A DNA stretch of 32,870 nt, from contig NZ_QHJY01000147.1 of NCBI RefSeq assembly GCF_003185805.1, positions 1-32,870 on the forward strand, in the 5' to 3' direction. The translations under genes and the position numbers were made by a program. How positions within the stretch are numbered: the stretch's first letter is position 1; the number at the start of each line of letters is the position of its first letter. Positions 9,026 through 16,190 of the stretch are shown piece after piece. Origin of the DNA: Caulobacter sp. D5. Its GTDB lineage: Bacteria; Pseudomonadota; Alphaproteobacteria; Caulobacterales; Caulobacteraceae. Below the pieces are notes generated by a model, which was given only the letters and a program-made list of their open reading frames with translations, did no database searches and had not been told where the DNA came from.

Positions 9026-9067
9026 GGGGCGAAGGTGATGCTGCGCTGCATCCACCTTCGCCCCTTT
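9026..9067 (+). terminator. long hairpin after pheT
   Basis: GGGGCGAAGGTG (9026-9037) pairs perfectly with CACCTTCGCCCC (9053-9064), and TTT follows. An inner ATGC/GCAT pairing (9038-9041 with 9048-9051) lengthens the stem. It lies 25 bases after the pheT stop and 17 bases before the next ATG, so it is well placed to end the pheST transcript, although its T-run is short. Confidence 0.65.
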
Positions 9068-9081
9068 CGCGTTTCAGGCCC

Positions 9082-9354
9082 ATGAGCGACGACCTCTTCA
9101 GCCACAACCCCGCCAAGAGCCGCTACGAGCTGGACGTCGACGGCCTGATCGCCTTCGCCGACTACCAGCGCAGCGGCCATCGCCTGGTCATCCCGCATGT
9201 GGAGGCCGATCCCGCCCTGCGCGGCACCGGGGCCGCCGGCCGCCTGATGGTCAAGGTCGCCGAGGTGGCCCGGGCCGAGGGCATGCGGATCACCCCGCTT
9301 TGCTCCTACGCCGCCGCCTGGCTGCGGCGAAACGACCCCGAACTGATCGCCTGA
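9082..9354 (+). CDS. small GNAT-like N-acetyltransferase family protein (COG2388/YidJ type)
   Basis: A 90-residue protein of the short GNAT-like family. It has the typical layout: an N-terminal strand pair (SRYELDVDGLIAFADYQRSG), the conserved HVEADPALRGTGAAGRLM segment that forms the acetyl-CoA pyrophosphate loop (R-G-x-G-x-A type), and the C-terminal PLCSYAAAWLRRNDP, which matches the family's C-x-Y-A-x-x-(W/F) ending. Members bind acetyl-CoA but their substrates are mostly unknown. ATG at 9082 is used because the upstream open frame overlaps the pheT terminator hairpin. It probably forms its own short transcript. Confidence 0.85.
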   Translation: MSDDLFSHNPAKSRYELDVDGLIAFADYQRSGHRLVIPHVEADPALRGTGAAGRLMVKVAEVARAEGMRITPLCSYAAAWLRRNDPELIA

Positions 9355-9431
9355 CGCCTTCCGACAGGCGGATAATCCGGGAACAGGACGGGGAACGTCG
9401 CTCACCCGACGTTTGCGGCGCAGCAAAGCCC

Positions 9432-9462
9432 TTGGCGAGCGTGCGGTTCCTCGTGCTAGAAC
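9432..9462 (+). promoter_or_regulatory. candidate housekeeping promoter for the 3-hydroxybutyryl-CoA dehydrogenase gene
   Basis: GCTAGAAC at 9455-9462 matches the Caulobacter sigma-73 minus-10 consensus GCTANAWC exactly. TTGGCGA at 9432-9438 resembles the minus-35 (TTGACGS). The spacing of 16 is slightly longer than the usual 10-14. The site is 65 bases upstream of the ATG at 9528. Confidence 0.4.
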
Positions 9463-9527
9463 TTCGGCGACGGTACAGCGCGCCCTGCCGGGAGCTTGCG
9501 CGATCGTGAGCGAAGGCTTGGATTTTC

Positions 9528-10406
9528 ATGGTTGATATCAAGACGGTCGGCGTAATCGGCGCCGGTCAGATGGGTTCGGGCATCGCCCATGTCTGCGCTC
9601 TCGCGGGCTACGACGTCCGCCTGCACGACATCTCGCGCGAGCGCATCGACGCGGGCCTGGCCCTGATCGAAAAGAACCTCGCCCGCCAGGTCACCCGCAA
9701 CATCATCGACCAGGACGCGGCCGACGCCGCGCTGGCCCGCATCGCGGCCGCCGAGGCCATCGAGGCCATCGGCCAGACCGATCTGGCGATCGAGGCCGCC
9801 ACCGAGAACGAAGAGCTCAAGAAGGCCATCTTCCGCGGTCTGCAGCCGCACCTGAAGCCCGACACCCTGCTGGCCTCGAACACCTCGTCGATCTCGATCA
9901 CGCGCCTGGCCTCGGCCACCGATCGCCCCGAGCGCTTCATCGGCCTGCACTTCATGAACCCCGTCCCGCTGATGAAGCTGGTCGAGATCATCCGCGGCAT
10001 CGCCACCGACGTGCCGACCTACGAGACGGCCGTGGCCTTCGCCAAGTCGCTGGGCAAGATCACCAGCAACGCCGAGGACTTCCCCGCCTTCATCGTCAAC
10101 CGCGTGCTGGTGCCGATGATCAACGAGGCGATCTACACGCTGTACGAAGGGGTCGGCACGGTCGACGCCATCGACACCGCCATGAAGCTGGGCGCCAACC
10201 ACCCGATGGGCCCGCTGGAGCTGGGCGACTTCATCGGCCTGGACACCGTGCTGAGCATCATGAACGTGCTCTACGAAGGCCTGGCCGACAGCAAGTACCG
10301 CCCCTGCCCGCTGCTGGTGAAATATGTCGAGGCCGGCTGGCTGGGCAAGAAGACCGGCCGCGGCTTCTACGACTACCGCGGCGAGGTCCCGGTCCCGACG
10401 CGGTAG
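9528..10406 (+). CDS. 3-hydroxybutyryl-CoA dehydrogenase (3-hydroxyacyl-CoA dehydrogenase family)
   Basis: A 292-residue single-function dehydrogenase that interconverts (S)-3-hydroxyacyl-CoA and 3-oxoacyl-CoA, most likely the C4 compounds. The N-terminal Rossmann fold has the dinucleotide motif GAGQMG (11-16), and the acidic residue at the end of strand 2 (RLHD, Asp34) indicates NAD preference. The catalytic residues are in place: Ser120 (SNTSS), His141 in GLHFMNPVPLMKLVE, Glu153, and Asn191 in FIVNRVLVPMINE. The C-terminal helical domain (about 185-285) ends with the family's GRGFYDY. The length is standard for this stand-alone type. It would serve butyrate/hydroxybutyrate or fatty-acid metabolism. 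No pathway partner is adjacent; the next gene is convergent. Confidence 0.93.
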   Translation: MVDIKTVGVIGAGQMGSGIAHVCALAGYDVRLHDISRERIDAGLALIEKNLARQVTRNIIDQDAADAALARIAAAEAIEAIGQTDLAIEAATENEELKKAIFRGLQPHLKPDTLLASNTSSISITRLASATDRPERFIGLHFMNPVPLMKLVEIIRGIATDVPTYETAVAFAKSLGKITSNAEDFPAFIVNRVLVPMINEAIYTLYEGVGTVDAIDTAMKLGANHPMGPLELGDFIGLDTVLSIMNVLYEGLADSKYRPCPLLVKYVEAGWLGKKTGRGFYDYRGEVPVPTR

Positions 10407-10416
10407 AGCGCGTCGG

Positions 10417-10797
10417 TTACCAGTGGATCGGGACATCGTAGGCGCCCAAGGCGCCATCGATACTGAGGATCGGCGCCTTGTCGTTGATCGCTTGAGCGAC
10501 GATCAGCCGATCCCAAGGATCGCGATGGTGCGTAGGTAATCTTCCGGCGACGACGGCGTCCGCTGGGTTGACGTCACGCCATAGAAATCCGGCTGCGGTC
10601 GCCGCTGTCAGAAGATCGGCGGGCAATCTCTGCAATAACGGGTCGCGTCGCCGCTTGAACTCGATCTCGTAGGCGCTGACCGCGCTTACGTAGATCTTCA
10701 CGTCGATGTCGCCAAGAAAACCACGCGCCGACGGCGAGAGACGATCGACATCGGTCCACCACCAAATCAGTACGTGGGTGTCGATCAGCAGCTTCAT
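10417..10797 (-). CDS. PIN-domain toxin (VapC-like ribonuclease)
   Basis: A 126-residue PIN-domain protein. The acidic active-site residues expected for metal-dependent RNases are visible: Asp6 (LLIDTHVLIW), Glu44 (SAYEI), Asp93/Asp96 (HHRDPWDRLIVAQA) and Asp114 (SIDGAL). It belongs to the subgroup with the DPWDRL(I/L)-AQA signature. The start overlaps the stop of the upstream antitoxin gene (10794-10797), the usual arrangement for a type II toxin-antitoxin module. Its target RNA is unknown. The gene stops 11 bases from the convergent dehydrogenase gene. Codon usage looks a little less GC-biased than in the neighbours, consistent with acquisition, but this was judged by eye. Confidence 0.9.
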   Translation of the reverse strand: MKLLIDTHVLIWWWTDVDRLSPSARGFLGDIDVKIYVSAVSAYEIEFKRRRDPLLQRLPADLLTAATAAGFLWRDVNPADAVVAGRLPTHHRDPWDRLIVAQAINDKAPILSIDGALGAYDVPIHW

Positions 10798-11060
10798 TTT
10801 TCAGTTGGGAAGATCGGCCCGTCGGCGGCCTCTTCCAACTCGGGATCGGGACGCAGAAAAAGATAGGGATCTTCGAGCTTGCCCAGATGCGCGTATAGGC
10901 CGGGAATGCGCCGTCCCCGTACTCGCGGCTCAGTTTTCGCGAGGTTGAGCGTCGCTACGTCCTCGCCGTCCTGCGTCAGCAGGACCTCCTCGCCAGCCCG
11001 GACACGGGCGACGAGTTCAGCCATCTGACCTTCTTTTCCGATGTCGAACCGGATCGTCAT
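10794..11060 (-). CDS. Phd/YefM-type antitoxin of the PIN-toxin module
   Basis: An 88-residue protein. The N-terminal part (FDIGKEGQMAELVARVRAGEEVLLTQDGEDVATL) has the strand-helix-strand pattern of the Phd/YefM fold, which binds the operator DNA. The C-terminal acidic tail (PDPELEEAADGPIFP) would wrap the toxin. It precedes the toxin and overlaps its start by four bases. By analogy with such modules it should repress its own promoter, in the short gap toward feoB (11061-11096). Intact, with no sign of decay. Confidence 0.85.
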   Translation of the reverse strand: MTIRFDIGKEGQMAELVARVRAGEEVLLTQDGEDVATLNLAKTEPRVRGRRIPGLYAHLGKLEDPYLFLRPDPELEEAADGPIFPTEK

Positions 11061-11096
11061 GGGCGAAGCCTAACACGGCCTCGCCCGCGCGACGAC

Positions 11097-12968
11097 TCAC
11101 CCCGCCCCGAGCGCCACGGCCACGTGGTAGACGACGAAGGCCGCCAGGTAGGCCAGGGCGACCATGTAGACGAACATCACCGTCGGCCAGATCCAGCTGT
11201 TGGTCTCGCGCTTGACCACGCCCAGGGTGGGCATGCACTGCGGCGCGAAGACGTACCAGGCGAGGAAGGCCAGGGCCGTGGCCAGCGACCACTGGCTGTT
11301 CAAGGTGGCCGACAAGGCGTCGGTGGAGCCGTCGGCCCCGCCCACGGCGTAGACCGTGCCCAGCGCCGCCACGGCGACTTCGCGGGCCGCCATGCCGGGG
11401 ATCAGGGCCACGGTCATTTGCCAATTAAAACCAATGGGCTGCATGACGGGGGCCAGGAAATGGCCCAGGCGCCCGGCGATGCTGTAGTCGATGGCCGGCC
11501 CCGTCGCGCCTTCCGGCGGATAGGGGAAGGTCGACAGCACCCAGACCAGCACCATCAGAGGCATGATGATGCGGCCGGCGCGGTTCAGGAAGATCTTGGC
11601 GCGGGTCCACAGGTTGAGCAGCAGGTTGCGCGGCTCGGGCCAGCGATAGGTCGGCAGCTCCATCATGAACGGCTCGACCGTGCCCCGCCAGAAGATGCGG
11701 CGGATGACGAACGACACCAGCAGGGCGAAGACGATGCCCGCGGCGTAAAGGCCGAACATCACCAGGCCCTGCAGCGACAGGCCGTTGACCGTGGTCCGCG
11801 GGATGAAGGCGCCGATGATCAGGGTGTAGACCGGGATCCGCGCCGAGCAGGTCATCAGCGGAGCCACCAGGATGGTGGTGAGCCGGTCCTGCTTGTTGTC
11901 GATCACCCGCGTGGACATGATCCCCGGGATCGCGCAGGCGAAGCTCGACAGCAGCGGGATGAAGGCCCGGCCGTGCAGGCCCGCCCCGCCCATGATCTTG
12001 TCCATCAGGAAGGCCGCGCGGGTCATGTAGCCGCTGTCTTCCAGCAGCAGGATGAAGAAGAACAGAATCAGGATCGGCGGCAGGAACACCAGCACGCTGC
12101 CGACGCCGGCGATCAGGCCGTCGGCGATGAAGCTGGAAAGCAGCCCCTCGGGCAGGTGGGCGGTGACGAAGGCGCCGAGCGCGGCGAAGCCGCCGTCGAT
12201 GGCGTCGGCCGGGATGGTCGCCCAGGTGAACACCGCCTGGAACATCACGAACAGCAGGGTGAACAGGATCGCCAGGCCCGCCACCGGATGCAGCAGCACC
12301 GAGTCGATCTTGCCGGTCACCGTGTCGGGCCGCTCGGGCGGGCGCACGCAGGTCTTGAAGATGCGCTGGGCCTCGGCGTGGGCGGCGCGGATCTCGCCGG
12401 CGCTCGGCTCGCGCCAGGTGTTGTCGACGGCGTTCGAGTGGGTCAGCGTCAGGGTGTAGACCTGGGTCAGCAGTTCGTCGAGGCCGCGTTTGCGGGTCGC
12501 CACCGTGGTCACGATCGGCGCGCCGACCTCGCGGGCCAGCTGCTCCAGATCGATCCGCAGGCCCTGGCGCTGGGCGATGTCGAACATGTTGAGGGCCAGG
12601 ACGAACGGCCGGCCGACCTGCTTCAGTTCGAGCACCAGGCGCAGCACCAGGCGCAGGTTGGTGGCGTCGGCCACGCAGACCAGCACGTCGGGCGCGGTCT
12701 CGCCGGCCAGGCGGCCCAGCACGGCGTCGCGGGTGACGACCTCGTCGGGGCTGCGGGCGCGCAAGCTGTAGGTGCCCGGCAGGTCGAGCACGCTGACGGT
12801 GCGGCCGCCCGGCGTGACCAGCTGGCCTTCCTTGCGCTCGACGGTGACGCCAGCGTAGTTGGCGACCTTCTGGCGGGCCCCGGTCAGGGCGTTGAACAGC
12901 GCGGTCTTGCCGGAATTCGGATTGCCGACCAGCGCGATGCGCGAGGGCCGGATAGCGGTGTCGGTCAA
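11097..12968 (-). CDS. feoB: ferrous iron transporter FeoB
   Basis: A 623-residue inner-membrane GTP-dependent Fe(II) transporter. The N-terminal G domain has G1 GNPNSGKT (15-22), the G2 threonine in GVTVE (42), G3 DLPG (62-65) and G4 NMFD (127-130). A linker/GDI region leads to two gate-type membrane halves (from about residue 230) with the conserved SSFACAIPGIMSTR and MTCSARIPVYTLII segments and the C-terminal FAPQCMPTLGVVKRET. The start is TTG at 12968 rather than ATG, overlapping the feoA stop as TTGA, so translation probably depends on feoA. It is shorter than the E. coli protein (about 770), but this size is common in proteobacteria. No separate FeoC is visible. Confidence 0.95.
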   Translation of the reverse strand: MTDTAIRPSRIALVGNPNSGKTALFNALTGARQKVANYAGVTVERKEGQLVTPGGRTVSVLDLPGTYSLRARSPDEVVTRDAVLGRLAGETAPDVLVCVADATNLRLVLRLVLELKQVGRPFVLALNMFDIAQRQGLRIDLEQLAREVGAPIVTTVATRKRGLDELLTQVYTLTLTHSNAVDNTWREPSAGEIRAAHAEAQRIFKTCVRPPERPDTVTGKIDSVLLHPVAGLAILFTLLFVMFQAVFTWATIPADAIDGGFAALGAFVTAHLPEGLLSSFIADGLIAGVGSVLVFLPPILILFFFILLLEDSGYMTRAAFLMDKIMGGAGLHGRAFIPLLSSFACAIPGIMSTRVIDNKQDRLTTILVAPLMTCSARIPVYTLIIGAFIPRTTVNGLSLQGLVMFGLYAAGIVFALLVSFVIRRIFWRGTVEPFMMELPTYRWPEPRNLLLNLWTRAKIFLNRAGRIIMPLMVLVWVLSTFPYPPEGATGPAIDYSIAGRLGHFLAPVMQPIGFNWQMTVALIPGMAAREVAVAALGTVYAVGGADGSTDALSATLNSQWSLATALAFLAWYVFAPQCMPTLGVVKRETNSWIWPTVMFVYMVALAYLAAFVVYHVAVALGAG

Positions 12969-13285
12969 AGCGTCTTTCCGTCGAACTGAACGGTCACAGC
13001 GCGCGCCTCGCGGCGGCGCAGGGCCACGCGGGTGTCGTCCACCCTTACGGCGATGGGATCACGGCCAAAGAGGCCTTCCTGCAGAATCTCGATGCGCGCG
13101 CCCTCGACGAAGCCCATCTCCAGCAGGCGGCGCTCCAGCTCCTCGGCGGCCACCGCCTCGGGCGAACCGGTCTCGCCGCGCACCGCCACGATCACGCCCT
13201 TGTCGCCTCGCGCGGCCGTGCTCAGGGCGCGGGTCGGGGCGTCGGAAGCTATGGAGGCGTCGGCGGTGAGGACGGCGTCGGTCAT
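12965..13285 (-). CDS. feoA: FeoA family ferrous iron transport accessory protein
   Basis: A 106-residue protein. After an unstructured N-terminal stretch (residues 1-28), the SH3-like FeoA domain is recognisable: KGVIVAVRG, LERRLLEMGFVEGARIEILQEG, DPIAVRVDDTRVALRRREARAV. FeoA is a small cytoplasmic partner required for FeoB function. It is directly upstream of and coupled to feoB. ATG at 13285 is preferred to a longer upstream start, because the longer form adds residues encoded over a likely operator. Upstream is a divergent gap shared with tipF. Confidence 0.92.
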   Translation of the reverse strand: MTDAVLTADASIASDAPTRALSTAARGDKGVIVAVRGETGSPEAVAAEELERRLLEMGFVEGARIEILQEGLFGRDPIAVRVDDTRVALRRREARAVTVQFDGKTL

Positions 13286-13313
13286 CTGGGGCCTCGCGGC
13301 GAAAACTTGCGAA

Positions 13314-13332
13314 CGGTTATCAGCCCTAACCG
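13314..13332. promoter_or_regulatory. inverted repeat upstream of feoA
   Basis: CGGTTA (13314-13319) is inverted as TAACCG (13327-13332), with a 7-base spacer, about 29 bases before the feoA ATG. Next to it, GCGAA occurs twice on the minus strand in direct orientation five bases apart (13299-13313). Either could be an iron- or oxygen-responsive operator, but neither is a clear Fur or FNR/FixK consensus. Confidence 0.35.
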
Positions 13333-13446
13333 CCACTGTCGACGAAAGGATGGCCGCCGCGAACGGTGGTCTCGAAAAAAATCAACAGGGGATGCGCGGC
13401 GTAATGGCCCAGCCGCGTTAATCTATTCGACTCAAGGCCGCAGCGG

Positions 13447-13464
13447 TTGCATTAATTTTTGCAA
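13447..13464. promoter_or_regulatory. AT-rich TTGCA-N8-TGCAA palindrome just upstream of tipF
   Basis: TTGCATTAATTTTTGCAA has inverted TTGCA/TGCAA arms around an AT-rich centre that contrasts with the GC-rich surroundings. It ends 20 bases before the tipF ATG. It could be a regulator site or promoter core. The shape recalls alphaproteobacterial Fur-type boxes, but the match is loose. Confidence 0.3.
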
Positions 13465-13484
13465 GCGATTCGTAGGGACCTGAA

Positions 13485-14756
13485 ATGCGAAGGCTAAAGC
13501 TGGCTCTTCTGACCGGCGCCTATCTCTGCCTGGCTCTGATCGTCTCCCTGCTGCTGTGGCGCATGGGCGCGACCCCTGCTGTCGGCCTCTCGGCCTTCAT
13601 CGGGTCGCTGGGCCTGTGCTTCGCTTTCCACGGCATCATCAGCAACGTCTTCGACAACGCCCAGCTGAAGCTGGACATCGAAACCGTGCGCGAAGCCCAT
13701 TCCATCCTGGTCGAGCAGATCGAGAAGATCGACGCGCGCATGACCACCCTGGTCGAAACCGTCGCCGAGGACGCCGAGAAGCGCTCGGCCGAACTGACCA
13801 GCGAGGTCCACCAGCTCGAAGACCTGATGCAGCGCATGAGCGAGCGCCTGGAAAGCCAGCTGACCCACCAGGTCGCGGCCGCCCGCCACAGCGCCAGCGC
13901 CAACGCCCGCGTCGCCGCCCCGGTCAACGCCATGCTGGAGATCGTCCAGGACGCCCTGGCCGAGAACCGCGTCGATCTTTACCTGCAGCCGGTCGTCAGC
14001 CTGCCCCAGCGCCGCACCGTCTTCTACGAAAGCTTCTCGCGCCTGCGCGACGAGACCGGCCGCGTGATGATGCCGGCCGAGTACCTGGCCGTCGCCGAGT
14101 CCGAAGGCCTGATGACGGCCATCGACAACCTGCTGCTGTTCCGCTGCGTGCAGATCGTCCGCCGCCTGGCCAAGCAGGACCGCAAGGTCGGCATCTTCTG
14201 CAACATCTCGCTGGCCAGCCTGGCCGACGAAAGCTTCTTCCCGCAGTTCCTCGAGTTCCTTCAGGGCCACAAGGACCTGGCCGGCTCGCTGATCTTCGAA
14301 CTGGGCCAGACCGCCTTCAACCAGCGCGGCCCGGTCGAGGCCCGCCACATGGCCCGCCTGGCCAGCCTGGGCTTCCAGTTCAGCCTCGACAAGATCGTCG
14401 ACCTGGACCTCGACTTCCAGGACCTGGCCCGCGCCGACGTCAAGTTCGTCAAGGTCGGCGCCGAGATGATCCTCGAGCAGCTGGAAGAGCAGGACGGCAA
14501 GCTGGTGCTGAGCTCGCTGCCCGACCTCAACGCCGCCGACTTCGCCGCCCTGATGCGCCGCTACGGCGTCGAGGTGATCGCCGAGAAGGTGGAGAGCGAG
14601 CGCCAGATCGCCGAGATCCTCGATCTCGACATCGGCTACGGTCAGGGCCACCTGTTCGGCGAACCGCGGGCCATCCGCGACGCTGTGCTGGCCGAGACCG
14701 CCCCGCCGGCCGACTTCGTCCAGGCCCCGCTGCGCCGTCGCGCCGCCAACTGGTAG
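13485..14756 (+). CDS. tipF: TipF-like flagellar regulator, degenerate EAL c-di-GMP receptor
   Basis: A 423-residue membrane protein. Two N-terminal TM helices (about 5-25 and 33-53) are followed by a coiled coil (about 60-135) and a C-terminal EAL-type domain (about 148-400). The EAL signature reads Glu182-Ser-Phe. Asn240, Glu272, Lys320 and the GYGQGHLFGEP end are kept, but the DDFG-type metal motif is replaced by LDK (301-303), so it should bind c-di-GMP rather than cleave it. This is the architecture of Caulobacter TipF, a polar c-di-GMP receptor that recruits flagellar assembly factors. The ribosome-binding site is TAGGGA before the ATG. A hairpin terminator follows. Confidence 0.88.
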   Translation: MRRLKLALLTGAYLCLALIVSLLLWRMGATPAVGLSAFIGSLGLCFAFHGIISNVFDNAQLKLDIETVREAHSILVEQIEKIDARMTTLVETVAEDAEKRSAELTSEVHQLEDLMQRMSERLESQLTHQVAAARHSASANARVAAPVNAMLEIVQDALAENRVDLYLQPVVSLPQRRTVFYESFSRLRDETGRVMMPAEYLAVAESEGLMTAIDNLLLFRCVQIVRRLAKQDRKVGIFCNISLASLADESFFPQFLEFLQGHKDLAGSLIFELGQTAFNQRGPVEARHMARLASLGFQFSLDKIVDLDLDFQDLARADVKFVKVGAEMILEQLEEQDGKLVLSSLPDLNAADFAALMRRYGVEVIAEKVESERQIAEILDLDIGYGQGHLFGEPRAIRDAVLAETAPPADFVQAPLRRRAANW

Positions 14757-14781
14757 GCCTTCCCGCAAGCTGATCCTTTCG

Positions 14782-14813
14782 ACCGCCGTCCGGGCCACCC
14801 CGGGCGGCGGTTT
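14782..14813 (+). terminator. intrinsic terminator after tipF
   Basis: ACCGCCGTCCGGG (14782-14794) pairs with CCCGGGCGGCGGT (14799-14811) through 13 pairs including one G-U, with a CCAC loop. TTT runs from the end of the 3' arm. It lies 25 bases after the tipF stop. Confidence 0.75.
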
Positions 14814-14901
14814 CGCATTAAGCCTGCGTCATGAGCCGCAATTCACTCGGCTCTCGCCCCCTGCCCGGCCAAGCTCCTGGCGACATGCCAGGGAGGGGAT
14901 C

Positions 14902-15369
14902 ATGCGCAAGGCGATGATGGCGGCGGCGCTGCTGGCGGCGATGGGCGGGGCGAGCACGGCATGGGCGGCCGAACCGTCGCTGACCGAGACGATCACGGCC
15001 CAGGACCGCAAGGTCTTCGACGCCTACAACGCCTGCGACCTGGAAACCTTCGGCGCGGCCTTCGCGCCGGACGTCGAATTCTATCACGACGAGGGCGGCG
15101 TCACCTGGGAGCGCCAGTCGGTGATCGACAACACCCGCAAGTACATCTGCGGCAAGGTGCGGCGCGAACTGGTCCCCGGCACGCTGCGCATCTATCCGAT
15201 CAAGGACTTCGGCGCGGTCGAGGAGGGCGAGCACCGCTTCTGCCAGAAGGACCAGGGCTGCGCCGGCATCGCCAAGTTCGTCATCGTCTGGAAGCGGCAG
15301 GGCGAGACCTGGATCGCCACGCGGGTGCTCAGCTACGGCCATCGCACGGCCACGGCGGAAGAACGCTGA
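14902..15369 (+). CDS. secreted NTF2-like (SnoaL/DUF4440 type) protein
   Basis: A 155-residue protein. A signal peptide is clear (MRKAMMAAALLAAMGGASTAWA, likely cleaved after AWA), so it is exported to the periplasm. The mature part has the cone-shaped NTF2-like fold pattern: an N-terminal helix (ITAQDRKVFDAYNACDLETF), then FAPDVEFYHDEGGVTWERQSV, and closing strands (FVIVWKRQGETWIATRVLSYGHR). Such domains bind small ligands or act as isomerases; no catalytic residues can be assigned. Cysteines at about 45, 83, 113 and 120 could form disulfides after export. A strong ribosome-binding site (GGGAGGGG) precedes the ATG. The gene stands alone downstream of the tipF terminator. Confidence 0.8.
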   Translation: MRKAMMAAALLAAMGGASTAWAAEPSLTETITAQDRKVFDAYNACDLETFGAAFAPDVEFYHDEGGVTWERQSVIDNTRKYICGKVRRELVPGTLRIYPIKDFGAVEEGEHRFCQKDQGCAGIAKFVIVWKRQGETWIATRVLSYGHRTATAEER

Positions 15370-15440
15370 GACCGCAAGCATCGGAATGACGGGCGCGGGC
15401 GACGGCGCGATGGTGGGCTCAGATCCGAAAGGAGCCCGAC

Positions 15441-16190
15441 ATGACCACCGCCGATCCCACTCCCGCCTACCCCACCGACGAAGCCCGCTGGGCCGCGATC
15501 GAGCGCCGCGACCGCGCCGCCGACGGCGCCTTCTTCTGCGGCGTGCGCACCACCGGCGTCTATTGTCGCCCCAGCTGCTCGGGACGCCCGCTGCGCAAGA
15601 ACGTCGCCTTCTACGACACCCGCGAGGCCGCCCGGGCGGCGGGCCTGCGTCCCTGCCTGCGCTGCCGGCCCGACGAGCCGATCGAGACCCTCAGCTACGG
15701 CTTCGGCGAGACGCCGCTGGGCCTGGCCCTGGCGGCGACCTCCGAAACGGGCCTTGCCCTGCTTATCATGGGATGGGACCGCGCCGAGATGCGCGAGGAC
15801 CTGGCCGCCCGCTTCCCCCGCGCCCGGCTGGTGGAGGATGACGCCGCCGCCGGCCCAGCCCTCGCCGCCCTGGTCGCCGCCATCGACAGCGGCCGCCCGG
15901 GCGACCTGACGCTCCCCCTTGCCCTCGACGAGCGCGGCACGGACCTGCAGCGCGCCGTCTGGAAGGCTCTGCGCGACATCCCGGCCGGAACCACCGCCTC
16001 CTACGCGCAAGTGGCGCGCGCCATCGGCCGGCCCTCGGCCGTGCGGGCCGTGGCCCAGGCCTGCGGGGCCAATCCGGTCGCCGTGCTGACGCCCTGCCAC
16101 CGGGTGGTGCGCTCGGACGGCGGGCTTTCCGGCTACCGCTGGGGCGTCGAGCGCAAGCAGGCCCTGCTGGCGCGGGAAGCCGCTGCATGA
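15441..16190 (+). CDS. ada: Ada-type alkylation repair protein lacking the AraC domain
   Basis: A 249-residue protein. Residues 1-80 are the Ada metal-binding domain with the four zinc cysteines (Cys42, Cys46, Cys72, Cys75 in YCRPSC and PCLRC), one of which in E. coli Ada accepts methyl groups from phosphotriesters. Residues ~83-249 are the O6-alkylguanine methyltransferase, with acceptor Cys219 in PCHRVV and the GYRWGVERK end. The ~100-residue AraC helix-turn-helix that normally sits between them is absent, and the two halves are joined directly. It should repair DNA but could not act as the classical AraC-type activator. The ribosome-binding site is AAAGGAG. It is coupled by ATGA to the oxygenase downstream. 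Confidence 0.9.
   Translation: MTTADPTPAYPTDEARWAAIERRDRAADGAFFCGVRTTGVYCRPSCSGRPLRKNVAFYDTREAARAAGLRPCLRCRPDEPIETLSYGFGETPLGLALAATSETGLALLIMGWDRAEMREDLAARFPRARLVEDDAAAGPALAALVAAIDSGRPGDLTLPLALDERGTDLQRAVWKALRDIPAGTTASYAQVARAIGRPSAVRAVAQACGANPVAVLTPCHRVVRSDGGLSGYRWGVERKQALLAREAAA

Noticed and set aside
6283-9426. 1047-codon open frame on the minus strand over pheT
   Set aside because: Shadow of pheT in GC-rich DNA: His/Gly/Asp/Arg-rich low-complexity translation with no domain, fully opposite a clear gene.
11124-12989. 621-codon plus-strand frame opposite feoB
   Set aside because: FeoB on the minus strand has all G motifs; the plus frame is a Gln/His/Arg-rich shadow.
13494-14798. 434-codon minus-strand frame opposite tipF
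   Set aside because: Low-complexity antisense frame; the plus-strand EAL protein is unambiguous.
14874-14895. Small hairpin next to the ribosome-binding site of the NTF2-like gene
   Set aside because: The CTGGC/GCCAG stem is only five pairs and leaves most of GGGAGGGG free; not convincing as a riboswitch or thermosensor.
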